From: Leptobrachium leishanense
Taxonomy: Eukaryota; Chordata; Amphibia; Anura; Megophryidae
NCBI GenBank assembly: GCA_009667805.1
Contig: CM019063.1
Span: 190,336,661-190,400,660, forward strand
Length of the DNA: 64,000 nucleotides
Reading direction: 5' to 3'
Shown here: in pieces, positions 1 through 8,714 of the stretch
Numbering within the stretch: the first letter of the stretch is position 1
How the letters are laid out: every line of letters starts with the position of its first letter
Notes under the pieces: generated by a model
Told to the model about the DNA's origin: nothing
Database searches by the model: none
What the model saw: the letters and a program-made list of their open reading frames with translations, nothing else
Made by a program: the position numbers and the translations under genes

Positions 1-63
1 AGGAGTGTCCAGGGAGGAGGGTTGCAGAGATGAGGGAGTCCTTAATGGAGTGTAGCAATGAGG

Positions 64-148
64 GGGTACCAGAGGAGGGGTTCTCAGGGTACCAGATGAG
101 GGGTTCTCAGGGTACCAGATGAGGGGTTCTCAGGGTACCAGATGAGGG
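64..148. repeat. 23-bp minisatellite, about 4 units
   Basis: A unit reading GGGTACCAGATGAGGGGTTCT plus CA is repeated head to tail, the first copy carrying a GAGG variant. No coding function is apparent. The rest of 1-840 is unremarkable single-copy or old repeat sequence in which I see no gene. Confidence 0.85.
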
Positions 149-844
149 GTCAGGCAGGTAGGTAGGTGCATGGCACACAGGTCAGGCTTGCAATGAGATG
201 TTCTATAGCCAGAAAGAACGATGCAGAAGCAATGATTCTGAGGTGAGGCTTGATTATATGGGCATTGCAGGCCCAGCCCACACCTGGGGCTGGAGAGGTG
301 AGGGCAAAATCAGGAACGGATCCCTGAGTGCCTGGGCACCAGTCCAGGCAATGGCAAAATCAGGACTGGAACAGGTTTCTGAAAGTGGAACGGCACTTCA
401 CTTGCCTTTTCTCCGGCGTCTACGGCAAGAACCGTGACAAGGAGCTTCTTCATGTATGTGATCCTTAAATAACATTCTACCTTAAAACAAAATGGCCAAG
501 ATTTCTCCTGTTTTCGTTTCTTGTCCACACTATTCAGTATTTACGACTACCCCTCCTAAGCCCCTTTACTTCTGCTCTGCTTTTTACTGTTCAATTCTAT
601 GATTTTGCTCAGTAAAGCTTCTAGACCTGAATCAGAGATATACTGGCAAAATTTTGTCTTTTAAATGTAACAGTAGTCCAATAAAAAAGGCATCTCAACA
701 TACGGCTATACTCTGGTGATTTTGGCATCTGGACTAACACAACTTAAGCTATCTACAAGAGTGATATGAAAATACCACAAATGCTGAAACCCAAATTCCC
801 CCCTGTATACTCCCATACCCAATGTTGATAAGGATTACTTCTAG

Positions 845-965
845 GGTTGTGGTTAGCTCGAAAATTAGTGTTACTTTTGGGGTTAGTGTTACTTTTAGAG
901 TGTTAGGATTACTTGTATGGTTAGGTTTAAGTTTACTTTTAGGGTTACTTCTAAGGTTAGGATCA
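845..965. repeat. Degenerate GGGTTAG/TTACTTTT tandem repeat
   Basis: Imperfect units of the type GGGTTAG-TGTTACTTTT recur about seven times. They superficially resemble interstitial telomere repeat, but the units are longer and irregular. Confidence 0.55.
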
Positions 966-1000
966 GGACTTGGGCTGCTTAGCCGTTAGGGATACATTTA

Positions 1001-1182
1001 CAGGTCTATTCAAAGAAAGACGAAACTCAGGAGATTGACAGGAGAAGTGAAAATTCTAGGTCAAAATAGCCAAACTAGAAAAATTCTCCCATTTATCTCA
1101 CTTTCCAAATCGGCTATTTGGTCTAGATTGTTTTCTTTTGCTGCCAATTCTCCTGATTTTCACCTTTCTCTGAATAACCCTG
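1001..1182. mobile_element. Short MITE of the CAGGGTTATTC family
   Basis: Terminal inverted repeats are CAGGTCTATTCAAAGAAAG on the left and CTTTCTCTGAATAACCCTG on the right, flanked by TA on both sides. The interior is itself partly palindromic around the CAAATCGGCTATTTGG segment. Other short copies lie at 29104-29284 and 29820-29990. Confidence 0.8.
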
Positions 1183-1439
1183 TATGTGTTAGTTTGGCAT
1201 AAAGAGTGAAAAAAATTTTAGTCAGTGGAATGACTGCATTGATCTGAACAGTTTTGGATTGATTTGTAATCACTCATTTCAGAATCAGATGCTTTCAGTT
1301 TGGCATTTTGGTGACTCGGAATTTCAGATGCTCTTGAATGCTAATTCACTAAATGTTCATGTCTAGTGAATAACAATTATAACAATACTAGGCTTACAAC
1401 ATCAGAATTCCAGATGTACAATTATTTATAAAATGCCAA
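1183..1439. other. No recognised feature
   Basis: A/T-rich sequence between a MITE and an old LINE. I see no gene or repeat boundary in it. Confidence 0.4.
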
Positions 1440-1894
1440 CACATTACACAACACTGTACTATGGATGGAATGAAATATAAAAATGACATACTGAGAACAA
1501 TATAAAAAGAGGGCCCTGCTGAAGAGCTAACACGCTAAGAGAAGAGATGTGACACACAGGCGAGCACAAATTGCAGAGTGTTAGAAGTATTGGAATCCAT
1601 GGGGAGACAGATTGGGAAAGGTACAGTGGGGGGGGGATTATGTAGTGAGCTGTTAGGGCTCTTTGAAGAAATGCATTTTTAGAGAAGTCTTGAAAGACTG
1701 GAGGCACAGGAGACTTGAATGGGCAGCTAGGTAAAAGTCCTGAAGGTTAGAGTTGGGAGTGTGGGTACGAGGAGAGGATAATAAGACATCATTGGGTGAG
1801 TGAACTGCCCGGAATGGAACACACCTGCTAATAAGAGAGGAGATGCAGGCATAGTTATAGAGAACTTTGTATGTTCGCACCATTATTTTGAGAC
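1440..1894 (-). mobile_element. 3' part of an old L2/CR1-like LINE, minus strand
   Basis: On the minus strand a broken frame from about 1883 to 1660 gives the tail typical of L2/CR1 reverse transcriptase proteins: KVLYNYACISSLIS, then SPRTHTPNSNLQ, then LQSFKTSLKMHFFK. The upstream part of the same copy continues at 5498, so the Harbinger element at 1898-5494 was inserted into this LINE. The clade is uncertain. Confidence 0.6.
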
Positions 1895-2221
1895 TAAGGC
1901 TAGGGTCAGACTAGCGCAGTTTTAACGTGCGTTTAGCCGCACAAAATCACGGCCGTACTAGCAGCAAATGACGTCCAATGCCGGGGAACATACGAAGTAC
2001 GGCCGCACGAAAATTCGTCCGCGCAACGCAAGTGGCAAACGAACGCATTTTTTCGAGAACGTCAAACCGCTACTACTGACGTACAGAGTGCGCTGCGGCT
2101 ACATAGCGGCGTGTTTGCGTGATTGGGAGACGTCAGACGCTGCACACGTCCGGCCAACATAACGTGCACAGACCAAACACTTCCTGTCTTGTCTGGGGGT
2201 AGCTGCAAGTTGCGTTGGACA

Positions 2222-2405
2222 ATGGCTGGGACTGACATCGACGTGGAGAGGCTGATCAATGCAGTGGCAGAGCATCCCGAGCTGTGGGACACGGCCTGCG
2301 ACAGCTACAAAGACCGGCAGAAGAAGGCCAGTGCATGGGTCACAGTGTCCAGGGTGGTGTACCCAGAGTACGAGACGTGGTCTGATAAAGAGCAGAAGCT
2401 TCAGA
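2222..2405 (+). CDS. Harbinger accessory MADF/Myb-like protein, exon 1
   Basis: Starts at the ATG reading MAGTDIDVERL and ends at CAGA|GTGAGT. It encodes the first half of a MADF (Myb/SANT-like) DNA-binding domain: RLINAVAEHPELWD, then YKDRQKKASAWVTVSRVV. It splices in phase to 3898, the joined codon being ACA. Accessory proteins of this kind bind the transposon ends and help import the transposase into the nucleus in known Harbinger elements. That role is inferred from the family. Confidence 0.85.
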
Positions 2406-2498
2406 GTGAGTAAATGATCATTTTATTGCATAGAATTCAATTGCATTGAACTTGAATGTAATATCAAACAAAATGGCATAACGAATTATCGTTGTCAC

Positions 2499-2928
2499 TA
2501 AGGATGTGCGTTTCGGCTTTCAGAATTTCGGAATTTAAACGACATTTTCACGATTCGTGTTTTCTGATGCGGGCGATTCCCAGATAATTTTTCGATCCGA
2601 AAATGTCAGATCCGAAATGTTTCCGAGCCGAAACAAAATATTGTACGAATATGCGATTGGACTTGAATTGTGTCAAATCGAAATTTATTGCTTTGAAACG
2701 AGAACAGACGTTGCGAAAAACGAGAAATGTACGAAATCACGAAAAGTAGATCCAACAAACGAGCAAAGTGACACAAAAAACGAAAAATGGTCCATATTCC
2801 GATGACATATCCCCGAAAAACAAGTCGAACCGAATCGAATCAAAACAGGGTTCGTTCGAAATGAGCCGAATCGAAAACTTTAAACATCCGAAAATTCGAA
2901 CAGAAAAAATAATCGGTGCACAAGCCTA
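2499..2928. mobile_element. hAT-like insertion nested in the Harbinger element
   Basis: An A/T- and CGAA-rich block starts TAAGGATGTGCG and ends GTGCACAAGCCTA, which are inverted relatives of the common hAT end TAGGGATGCACCGA. It is flanked by GTTGTCAC (2491-2498) and GGTGTCAC (2929-2936), an 8-bp duplication with one mismatch, as expected of hAT elements. It contains no transposase. It sits inside the accessory gene's intron and starts 12 bp past the transposase stop. Confidence 0.75.
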
Positions 2929-2939
2929 GGTGTCACATG

Positions 2940-3822
2940 TCAAATGATGTCCATCTGCCATGGCACCTGCCCTGCATTGCTAGTGAAATAATTAGACAGA
3001 GCATCGCGAAACCTGTTGGTGTGTCTATTCACAGGTATTATGTCATCGTTAGCATACTCATCCAGACCCGTTACTGTGAGGGTATCCTCGAAATTAACCC
3101 CATCCCTTGCACGAACATAGTTATGTAGGATGCAACAGCATTTCACTATATCCACACAGAAATCCACATTTACATCAAGTGGCCGATGAAAAATCCTCCA
3201 CTTGTTGCTCAGTATGCCAAAGCTACACTCGACATACCGTCTCGCCCGCGACAGCCTGTAATTAAAACACCGCTTCTTCACAGTCAGGTGTGTCCCCGAG
3301 TATGGCCGCAGGAGATGTGTGGATAAGCCGAATGCTTCATCACCCACAAAGGCATAGGGGACTGACACGTCGCTGCCAGGCAAAGGTGCGGGTCTGGGGA
3401 TGTTCAGGTTCCCACCCTCAATCTCATTCCACAGTGTTGAGTTCCGAAACAGTGTTGAGTCCGAGTCCTTGCCGTATGATCCGACATCCACATACACAAA
3501 ATTATAGTTGGCATCTGCCACCGCCAGTAGGCCAATTGAAAAATAATGTTTATAATTTTGATACAGTGAGCCACTGTGCAGTGGCTTCACAATGCGGACA
3601 TGTTTGCCGTCCACCGCTCCCAGGCAGTTGGGATAGTTCGCTCTCTCCCAGAATCCTGCTGCAATTGCCAGCCATGTCTCGCCTGTGGGTGTTGGCAAAC
3701 ATTGGTCCTTCATGGTTTCCCATATTGTTTGGCAGACCTTGCGGACGATCTCACCAGCTGTCGATCTGCCAATGCGGAAGTTGTAATGCAGATCCTTCAA
3801 ACTGCATCCACTAGCAAGATAC
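2940..3822 (-). CDS. HARBI1-like transposase, exon 2
   Basis: Follows the acceptor TTCTAG and continues the reading frame of exon 1 (LTLR|YLASG). It starts with a helix-turn-helix region (CSLKDLHYNFRIGRSTAGEI) and then carries the DDE catalytic triad: first Asp in LGAVDGKHVRI, second Asp in FVYVDVGSYGKDSDST, and Glu in RARRYVECSFGILSNKWRI. The frame is open to the stop at 2940-2942. With exon 1 from 5260 the protein is 392 residues, a normal length for PIF/Harbinger transposases, which excise and reinsert the element at TWA sites. Confidence 0.9.
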
Positions 3823-3897
3823 CTAGAACATGAAAGAAGCTGTGTTATGATCACATCATATAACCTAACCTTATGTCACTCTCATCATGTTTTGCAG

Positions 3898-4640
3898 CAC
3901 ATGAAGCAATCAATAAATGGCGCACGGTGAGGGACAATCATACCCGGGTCCTGAAAAAGGAGGCTGAAGCTGCTCGCTCTGGAGCTGGTGCAAAGAAGAG
4001 GCGCAGCTATTTGTATGCTGACCAACTGTCCTTCCTGAGGAAGAGCCAGGAGCCGCGCAAGACTGTGAGCAGTATTGACCGGCCATCCACCTCTAGCTCA
4101 CAAGGGCAAGACCTGCAGCCCGCAGGATCTGGCAGCTGCCAGGTGGAGGTCGAGCAGGGTGGTGCGGAGTCCCAGGTGGAGGATGTGGAGTCCCAGCAGG
4201 TGCCGGGTACAGCACCCACAGACAGCACCAGTACGGCTCCCAGGAGGAAGAAGCCACCATCAGCTGATGTCGAGCAGGCCATGGTCGCATTCATGGACGC
4301 GCACCATACACATCCACGCTGCATGGTCGCTGATTCCGAGGACATGTCCTTTTTCAATTCATGTCTCTCCCTGCTCAACATAATGACCCCAGCGCAGAAG
4401 CTGGATTATCGCCGCCGAAGCCTGGACCTGATACATGAGATACTGTCCCATCCACAACAGGCACCTGTATATCACGGTGTCGTGCCACAATACCCCCATG
4501 GTTATTCCCACCACTGCCAGGCGTTGCCTGCCCGCCCACCCATGTCCCCTGTTGCTGGGCCACCCCCGGAGCCAGAGTACCACCGCAGCCATATGCACGG
4601 TCCTCATGACCCAGATGCTCCTCGGTATCATACCATGTGA
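3898..4640 (+). CDS. Harbinger accessory MADF/Myb-like protein, exon 2
   Basis: Follows TTTTGCAG and completes the MADF domain (THEAINKWRTVRDNHTRVLKKE). Then come a basic stretch (GAKKRRSYLYADQ), a low-complexity Ser/Gln/Glu-rich linker, and a BESS-like motif (DSEDMSFFNSCLSLLNIMTP, then QKLDYRR). The C-terminus is rich in His and Pro and ends at TGA 4638-4640. With exon 1 the protein is 308 residues and uninterrupted. This exon lies wholly inside the transposase gene's intron (3823-4964) on the opposite strand. Confidence 0.87.
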
Positions 4641-4964
4641 GGTGTATCGTCTGTTCGTTTATGTTTGTCACAGTTTATTCATGTTGTTCTACTATTTTTA
4701 TTTTATTACCTTCATTGGACATGCAATAATATATGTGTTTAATATGTTATTGTTATCTTCTGTCATATTATTTCGGGACTAAATATTTTATTTGTTTCAC
4801 ATCGTTGTCAGTGTCATTACTCTTTCGTTACGTGTTCTGCAAGGTGATGCATGCGTGTGTGTGTGGGCATATAACTACTGACCTACAATAGAGCCTCTGC
4901 ACACCGAGCACATGTCTGATGACTGGCAGCGATGTCATGAATGCAGGTGTTTGATAGTACTTAC

Positions 4965-5260
4965 CGCAAAGTGAGGACCAGCATCTCCTCCGGTGGTATG
5001 GCAGCCCTCATGTTGGTGTCCCTCTTGGTCAGCGGCTCACGCACCTTCATCAACAGTTCATCAAAGGTGTGGATGGACATCCGCAGGTAGTTGAAGAACT
5101 TCACGGGGTCCCTCTCTCGCAGTGGCCTGTACAGTGTCACAAAGTGGCCATGCGTGTGTCTGGCAGTGTTGAGTGGATGGACCCATGTTCGCCGTTGTCT
5201 TTTCTTCTTCAGGTACAGGTATCCCAGTGCAGCAAAAAGAAACACTTGGACTGCATCCAT
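4965..5260 (-). CDS. HARBI1-like transposase, exon 1
   Basis: I choose the ATG at 5258-5260 (MDAVQVFLFAALGYLY) rather than the in-frame ATG at 5282-5284. A TATAAAAAGG box at 5289-5298 puts the expected transcription start near 5268, downstream of the first ATG. The exon encodes the basic N-terminal region (KKKRQRRTW) and the conserved FDELLMKVREPLTKRD block, and it ends TTTGCG|GTAAGT. The protein would be 392 residues from this start, or 400 from the upstream ATG. Confidence 0.85.
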
Positions 5261-5288
5261 CTTGGAAAATGCCACCATTCCCAAAATG

Positions 5289-5298
5289 CCTTTTTATA
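5289..5298 (-). promoter_or_regulatory. TATA box of the Harbinger transposase
   Basis: On the minus strand the sequence reads TATAAAAAGG, about 30 nt upstream of a plausible start site near 5268 and 29-38 nt upstream of the chosen ATG. Confidence 0.6.
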
Positions 5299-5497
5299 CC
5301 CCTTCCCTTTTATTTGATTCATTCTGCAATTGATTTGGTTGATCATATCTCTCTTCTTCCAGCTCCGTGAAACAAAACGTACGAAAATGCGCATCGTATG
5401 ACCGCTTTCGCGCATTCCGTTAAAAAATACGTTCGTTCGTTCGACCGCACTTTTTCACGTTCGCGGAGAAAAATGCGTTCGTCTGACCCTAGCCTAA

Positions 5498-5965
5498 TTC
5501 TAAAGGAAACAAGGAACCAGTTTAGAGAGTGACAAAGGAGCTAAGTGCGACAGGTACGGGATGTGAGGTGGATGAGCCTGGCAGAAGCATTCAGTACAGA
5601 CTGTAGAGGGATAATCTGAGATTGTTAAAGCAAATGAAATGAGGGTTACAGTAGTTGAGGTGGGAGATAATAATAACTTGGATGAGCACTTTGGTGTAAT
5701 CCTGATTAAGAAAGAGGCAGAAATGCACAATGGCTTTTAGTTCAAAGGGACAAGATTTGGTTAGAGACTGAATGTGAGGAATGAAGGAGAGCTCAGAGTC
5801 CGAGATGACACCAAAGCACGGAGTCTGTGAGGTGGAAGTAATGGTGGCACCATTCACCTAAAGGGAGGCATGTGCAAGATGGCTAGTTTTAAAAGGGACA
5901 GAAGAAAAGGAATTCAGTTTTGGAGAGTTTGAGTATTCAGAAAAAAAGTGGTAGACCAGTTAGAG
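5498..5965 (-). mobile_element. 5' part of the same old L2/CR1-like LINE
   Basis: The minus-strand translation near 5800-5620 gives VISDSELSFIPHIQSLTKSC and, further on, [12 protein letters not shown]. This matches the region after the catalytic YXDD in L2/CR1 LINE proteins (DSxLSF.PHI..., S.LDYCN). It is a decayed copy without an intact frame. Confidence 0.65.
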
Positions 5966-7226
5966 ACAGCGGGCAGTGACACAACCTAATTCCTGTAATG
6001 AACTGCAGAAACTCTCACCCCCTGCTGTGAAATGTTTATCTAACCAGCCTGGATTCATTATGGCAAGCTAAAAAAATAATAATACCCTTGAATGACCTTT
6101 TCAGAATTCAATCAGTGACTGATTGCATCATTTCACCATATTCTCTGTTCTATCACTTTTTCTTTGGAAATGTCTAGGATTTACAAAGAATAACATAAAA
6201 AATAGAGAACAATATCACTAAGAATGAAATAAATGAATTGAAAAATAACCAGTTTTTGTAAATACCTGCCCTTTAAAATGTTTTCCAGTAGTTTGTGAAC
6301 AGTTCATTAAAGTGAAATGAGCCTGGAAAAGGAAGATGATCAGTAGGTGAAGGTGATAAATACGTCAAGAGGAAAATGATGGATAGAATTCCGAACACCT
6401 TTGTGAGGTAGAACATTGTTACATATTGGAGCTGCAGAGCGCTGATCCGATTGTAGCTTTAATAATCCTCAATAAAGTCAGGTAGTCCATAAGTATTCAA
6501 AATTGTGAGTAGTGAATGGAGTAGGTCAATCTATAGCTATTTTTAGAAGAGGAAAGATGTCCAGGGGCATCAAATAAGGAAAACAAAGCATATATTTACA
6601 ATGTTGGGTTGCTTGTAGAGAGTAGAAAATCCAACATGACGGTCGGGGGAGTCCAGGTGGCTTTATGAGAGATAGGTAAAATCAAAGCTCTTTGTAATTA
6701 GAGGTTTACAGATTAGTGTAGTGTCGAGGTTCCTGGACTTTTTACAGTGGTGAACCCCCCCCCCTTGCATTTATCATCCTTTAACACATTTCACTTTTAA
6801 AATAACTCTCTTTTGTCAAACACATGATTTGTATACAACAAATTTTAAAAAATGCCTCCCTGATTAATGAAAGAGATGTGCTTGATATGACCTGCATAGC
6901 TCTGTGATATTTTGGAGTCACAGGTTAATCTACAAGGGGGCAATTGCCCTTGAACATTTTCACTTGCCTCCCTTGTGCCATCCCATCACCAGAATTAGTT
7001 TTTTTACACAAGCCATATGGTCTTGATTGAGATCATTGGAAAGGTCTGATTCTGTCCTTTCAAATACCTAATGATACCTTAGATGACCTTGTAAAGGGTA
7101 ATCAAGTGGAGATATAGGGGTCTAAAGTATCCATGTCTCTACTTAGCACATAACAGAAGCTGCTGAGGGATTCAAACGGGAGAGGGCAGGGCCATGCACT
7201 CTCCCTCTATGCACAGTATGGATTCA
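5966..7226. other. No gene seen
   Basis: A/T-rich sequence with no convincing exon. A C11 run occurs near 6756-6766. Probably old unclassified repeat. Confidence 0.4.
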
Positions 7227-7280
7227 GGGCCAGATTTACAATAAGGCAAAGTAGGCATGTGTCTACAGGTGCCTACCAGA
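7227..7280. repeat. Dispersed repeat end, inverted copy at 17180-17230
   Basis: The stretch GGGCCAGATTTACAA...GGCAAAGTAGGCATGTG...CTACAGGT recurs reverse-complemented at about 17180-17230. It looks like the terminus of an unclassified DNA transposon or SINE. Confidence 0.55.
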
Positions 7281-7405
7281 GAGTACTGTGCAAAACTAAA
7301 ATAATAAAACATACACATATATTAATATAGTAGGTATAACTACGTACTGCTATACACTGGTGATTTTGGCATTTGGACTAACACGGCTTATCCAATCTAC
7401 ACTTA

Positions 7406-8045
7406 CAGGGTTATTCAAAGAGATTCGAAAAGTCACCGCACGTTCGGTGACTTTTCGTTCGCTTCAATTCGGTTCCTTTTGCCAATCCCATTTCGGTGAC
7501 CCTGCGGTGTATTCAGCAAGCACCACAGGGTCCCCGAATTGCAGGGAAAACCCGCCGCAATCCCAACGAAAACGAACCGCAAAACTCAGCGAATGCACGC
7601 CGAAAACCCGCAAAAACATCTGGATTAACCTGCCGAAAACCACAGAAAAACCCGAGCAGGAGCCGATCACCCGCAGCGAAGCCGCCGGAAAAAGCCAAGA
7701 AAGTCGAGACCGCAGACAGAGTGAAGTGAATAAATTCTCTGAATAAATTAGGAAAACAGTTTGTATGAATGTTTGAAAAGTGAAACACTGTTTGCAAAGA
7801 AACTACTGAGTGAAAATGTCTGAAATTTACATATGAGATCCAGGGAATGATAATAAAGAGGGCTGTTACAGAAAAAATAAGTAAACTTAAAAAAAAAACA
7901 GGCACCGTATGTGCAGGCAATTCGCTAGGATTTGGCGAATTGCCTGCTCTCTGGATAGACGAATGGCCAAGAAAGGTAACCGAACGCTGATTTTCAGCAT
8001 TCGGTTACCTTTCTCAAGCAATTCGGAGCTCTTTGAATAACCCTG
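7406..8045. mobile_element. Long MITE of the CAGGGTTATTC family
   Basis: Ends are CAGGGTTATTCAAAGAG and CTCTTTGAATAACCCTG, flanked by TA. The 640-bp interior has a GC-rich left part with long near-palindromes. Long copies of the same family lie at 31419-32274, 37854-38752 and 51300-52150. It encodes no transposase. The TA flank suggests a Tc1/mariner-type target, but the superfamily is unproven. Confidence 0.85.
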
Positions 8046-8431
8046 TATGTATTATTTTTGTTTTTACAGAGCAAGATGTCCTCTTGGACGCTGGTTTCTG
8101 CAAAATAAAAACTGTAAACAAAAACATTTTTTAAAACCCCCCAAAAATATAAACAATTTTTTTTTTTTTTATATATTATTACTACTTTTTTAATACAATG
8201 TTTTTTTGTTCTACAGAGAAAAGCACCTCCTTTGTAGGGCACCATCCTCTTTAAAATGTAAATAAATAAATGTAAAAATATAAACATTAAATCTTTTTTT
8301 ATTAATTTTTTTAGTTTTAAGCAACTTATTTCTAGCTTCAAAGAAAAAGGCGCCCTCCATAGCTACTCACGTCTGTTTGCAAAATATATATCCATAAATT
8401 TGTCTTACTACCCTCTCATTATCTAAACCTG

Positions 8432-8695
8432 TGCCGCAGGGGTCAAGTCCTGGGAAAAAAAGTGAGGGAACTCACCCACGAATTCCACAACCCCTATTGC
8501 CCGAAGAAAAAATATATATATCACGAGTATAGCAGTACGTGGTGATAACATTTTTATTGGATTAACATTACATTTAAAAGACAAGCTTTCAAGAGTGTAA
8601 CCTCTCCTCTTCAGGTCTGGAAACTATAGTGATCAGTGAAAGGTATCACTACGTACAGGTATACTCGTTATTTTGGCAACTGGACTAACACGTTA
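8432..8695 (-). mobile_element. 3' end of a Penelope-like or LINE retroelement
   Basis: The minus strand reads CTGAAGAGG...CTCTTGAAAGCTTGTC, followed by AATCCAATAAAAATGTTATC and then CGTACTGCTATACTCG. The block next to it (GGCAACTGGACTAACACG on plus) recurs at about 722-742 and 7364-7384. The assignment to Penelope-like elements is tentative. Confidence 0.45.
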
Positions 8696-8714
8696 TATAT
8701 AATATATATATATA

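Larger units (their letters stand above)
1898..5494. mobile_element. PIF/Harbinger DNA transposon, apparently complete
   Basis: The element is 3597 bp long. Both ends carry the 14-bp terminal inverted repeat GGCTAGGGTCAGAC, which then continues imperfectly, and it is flanked by TAA at 1895-1897 and 5495-5497. A 3-bp TAA/TTA duplication is the established hallmark of this superfamily. It carries the usual two genes, a DDE transposase (minus) and a MADF/Myb-like accessory protein (plus), each with one intron. Neither spliced frame contains a stop. The only damage I see is a 430-bp hAT-like insertion (2499-2928) in the accessory gene's intron, just past the transposase stop codon. It may therefore be a recent or even active copy. 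Activity itself is inference. Confidence 0.92.

Noticed and set aside
845..965. Interstitial telomere sequence
   Set aside because: Only isolated GGGTTAG words occur. The repeat period and sequence do not match (TTAGGG)n.
3290..3814. 174-codon plus-strand frame
   Set aside because: Shadow of the transposase exon on the opposite strand.
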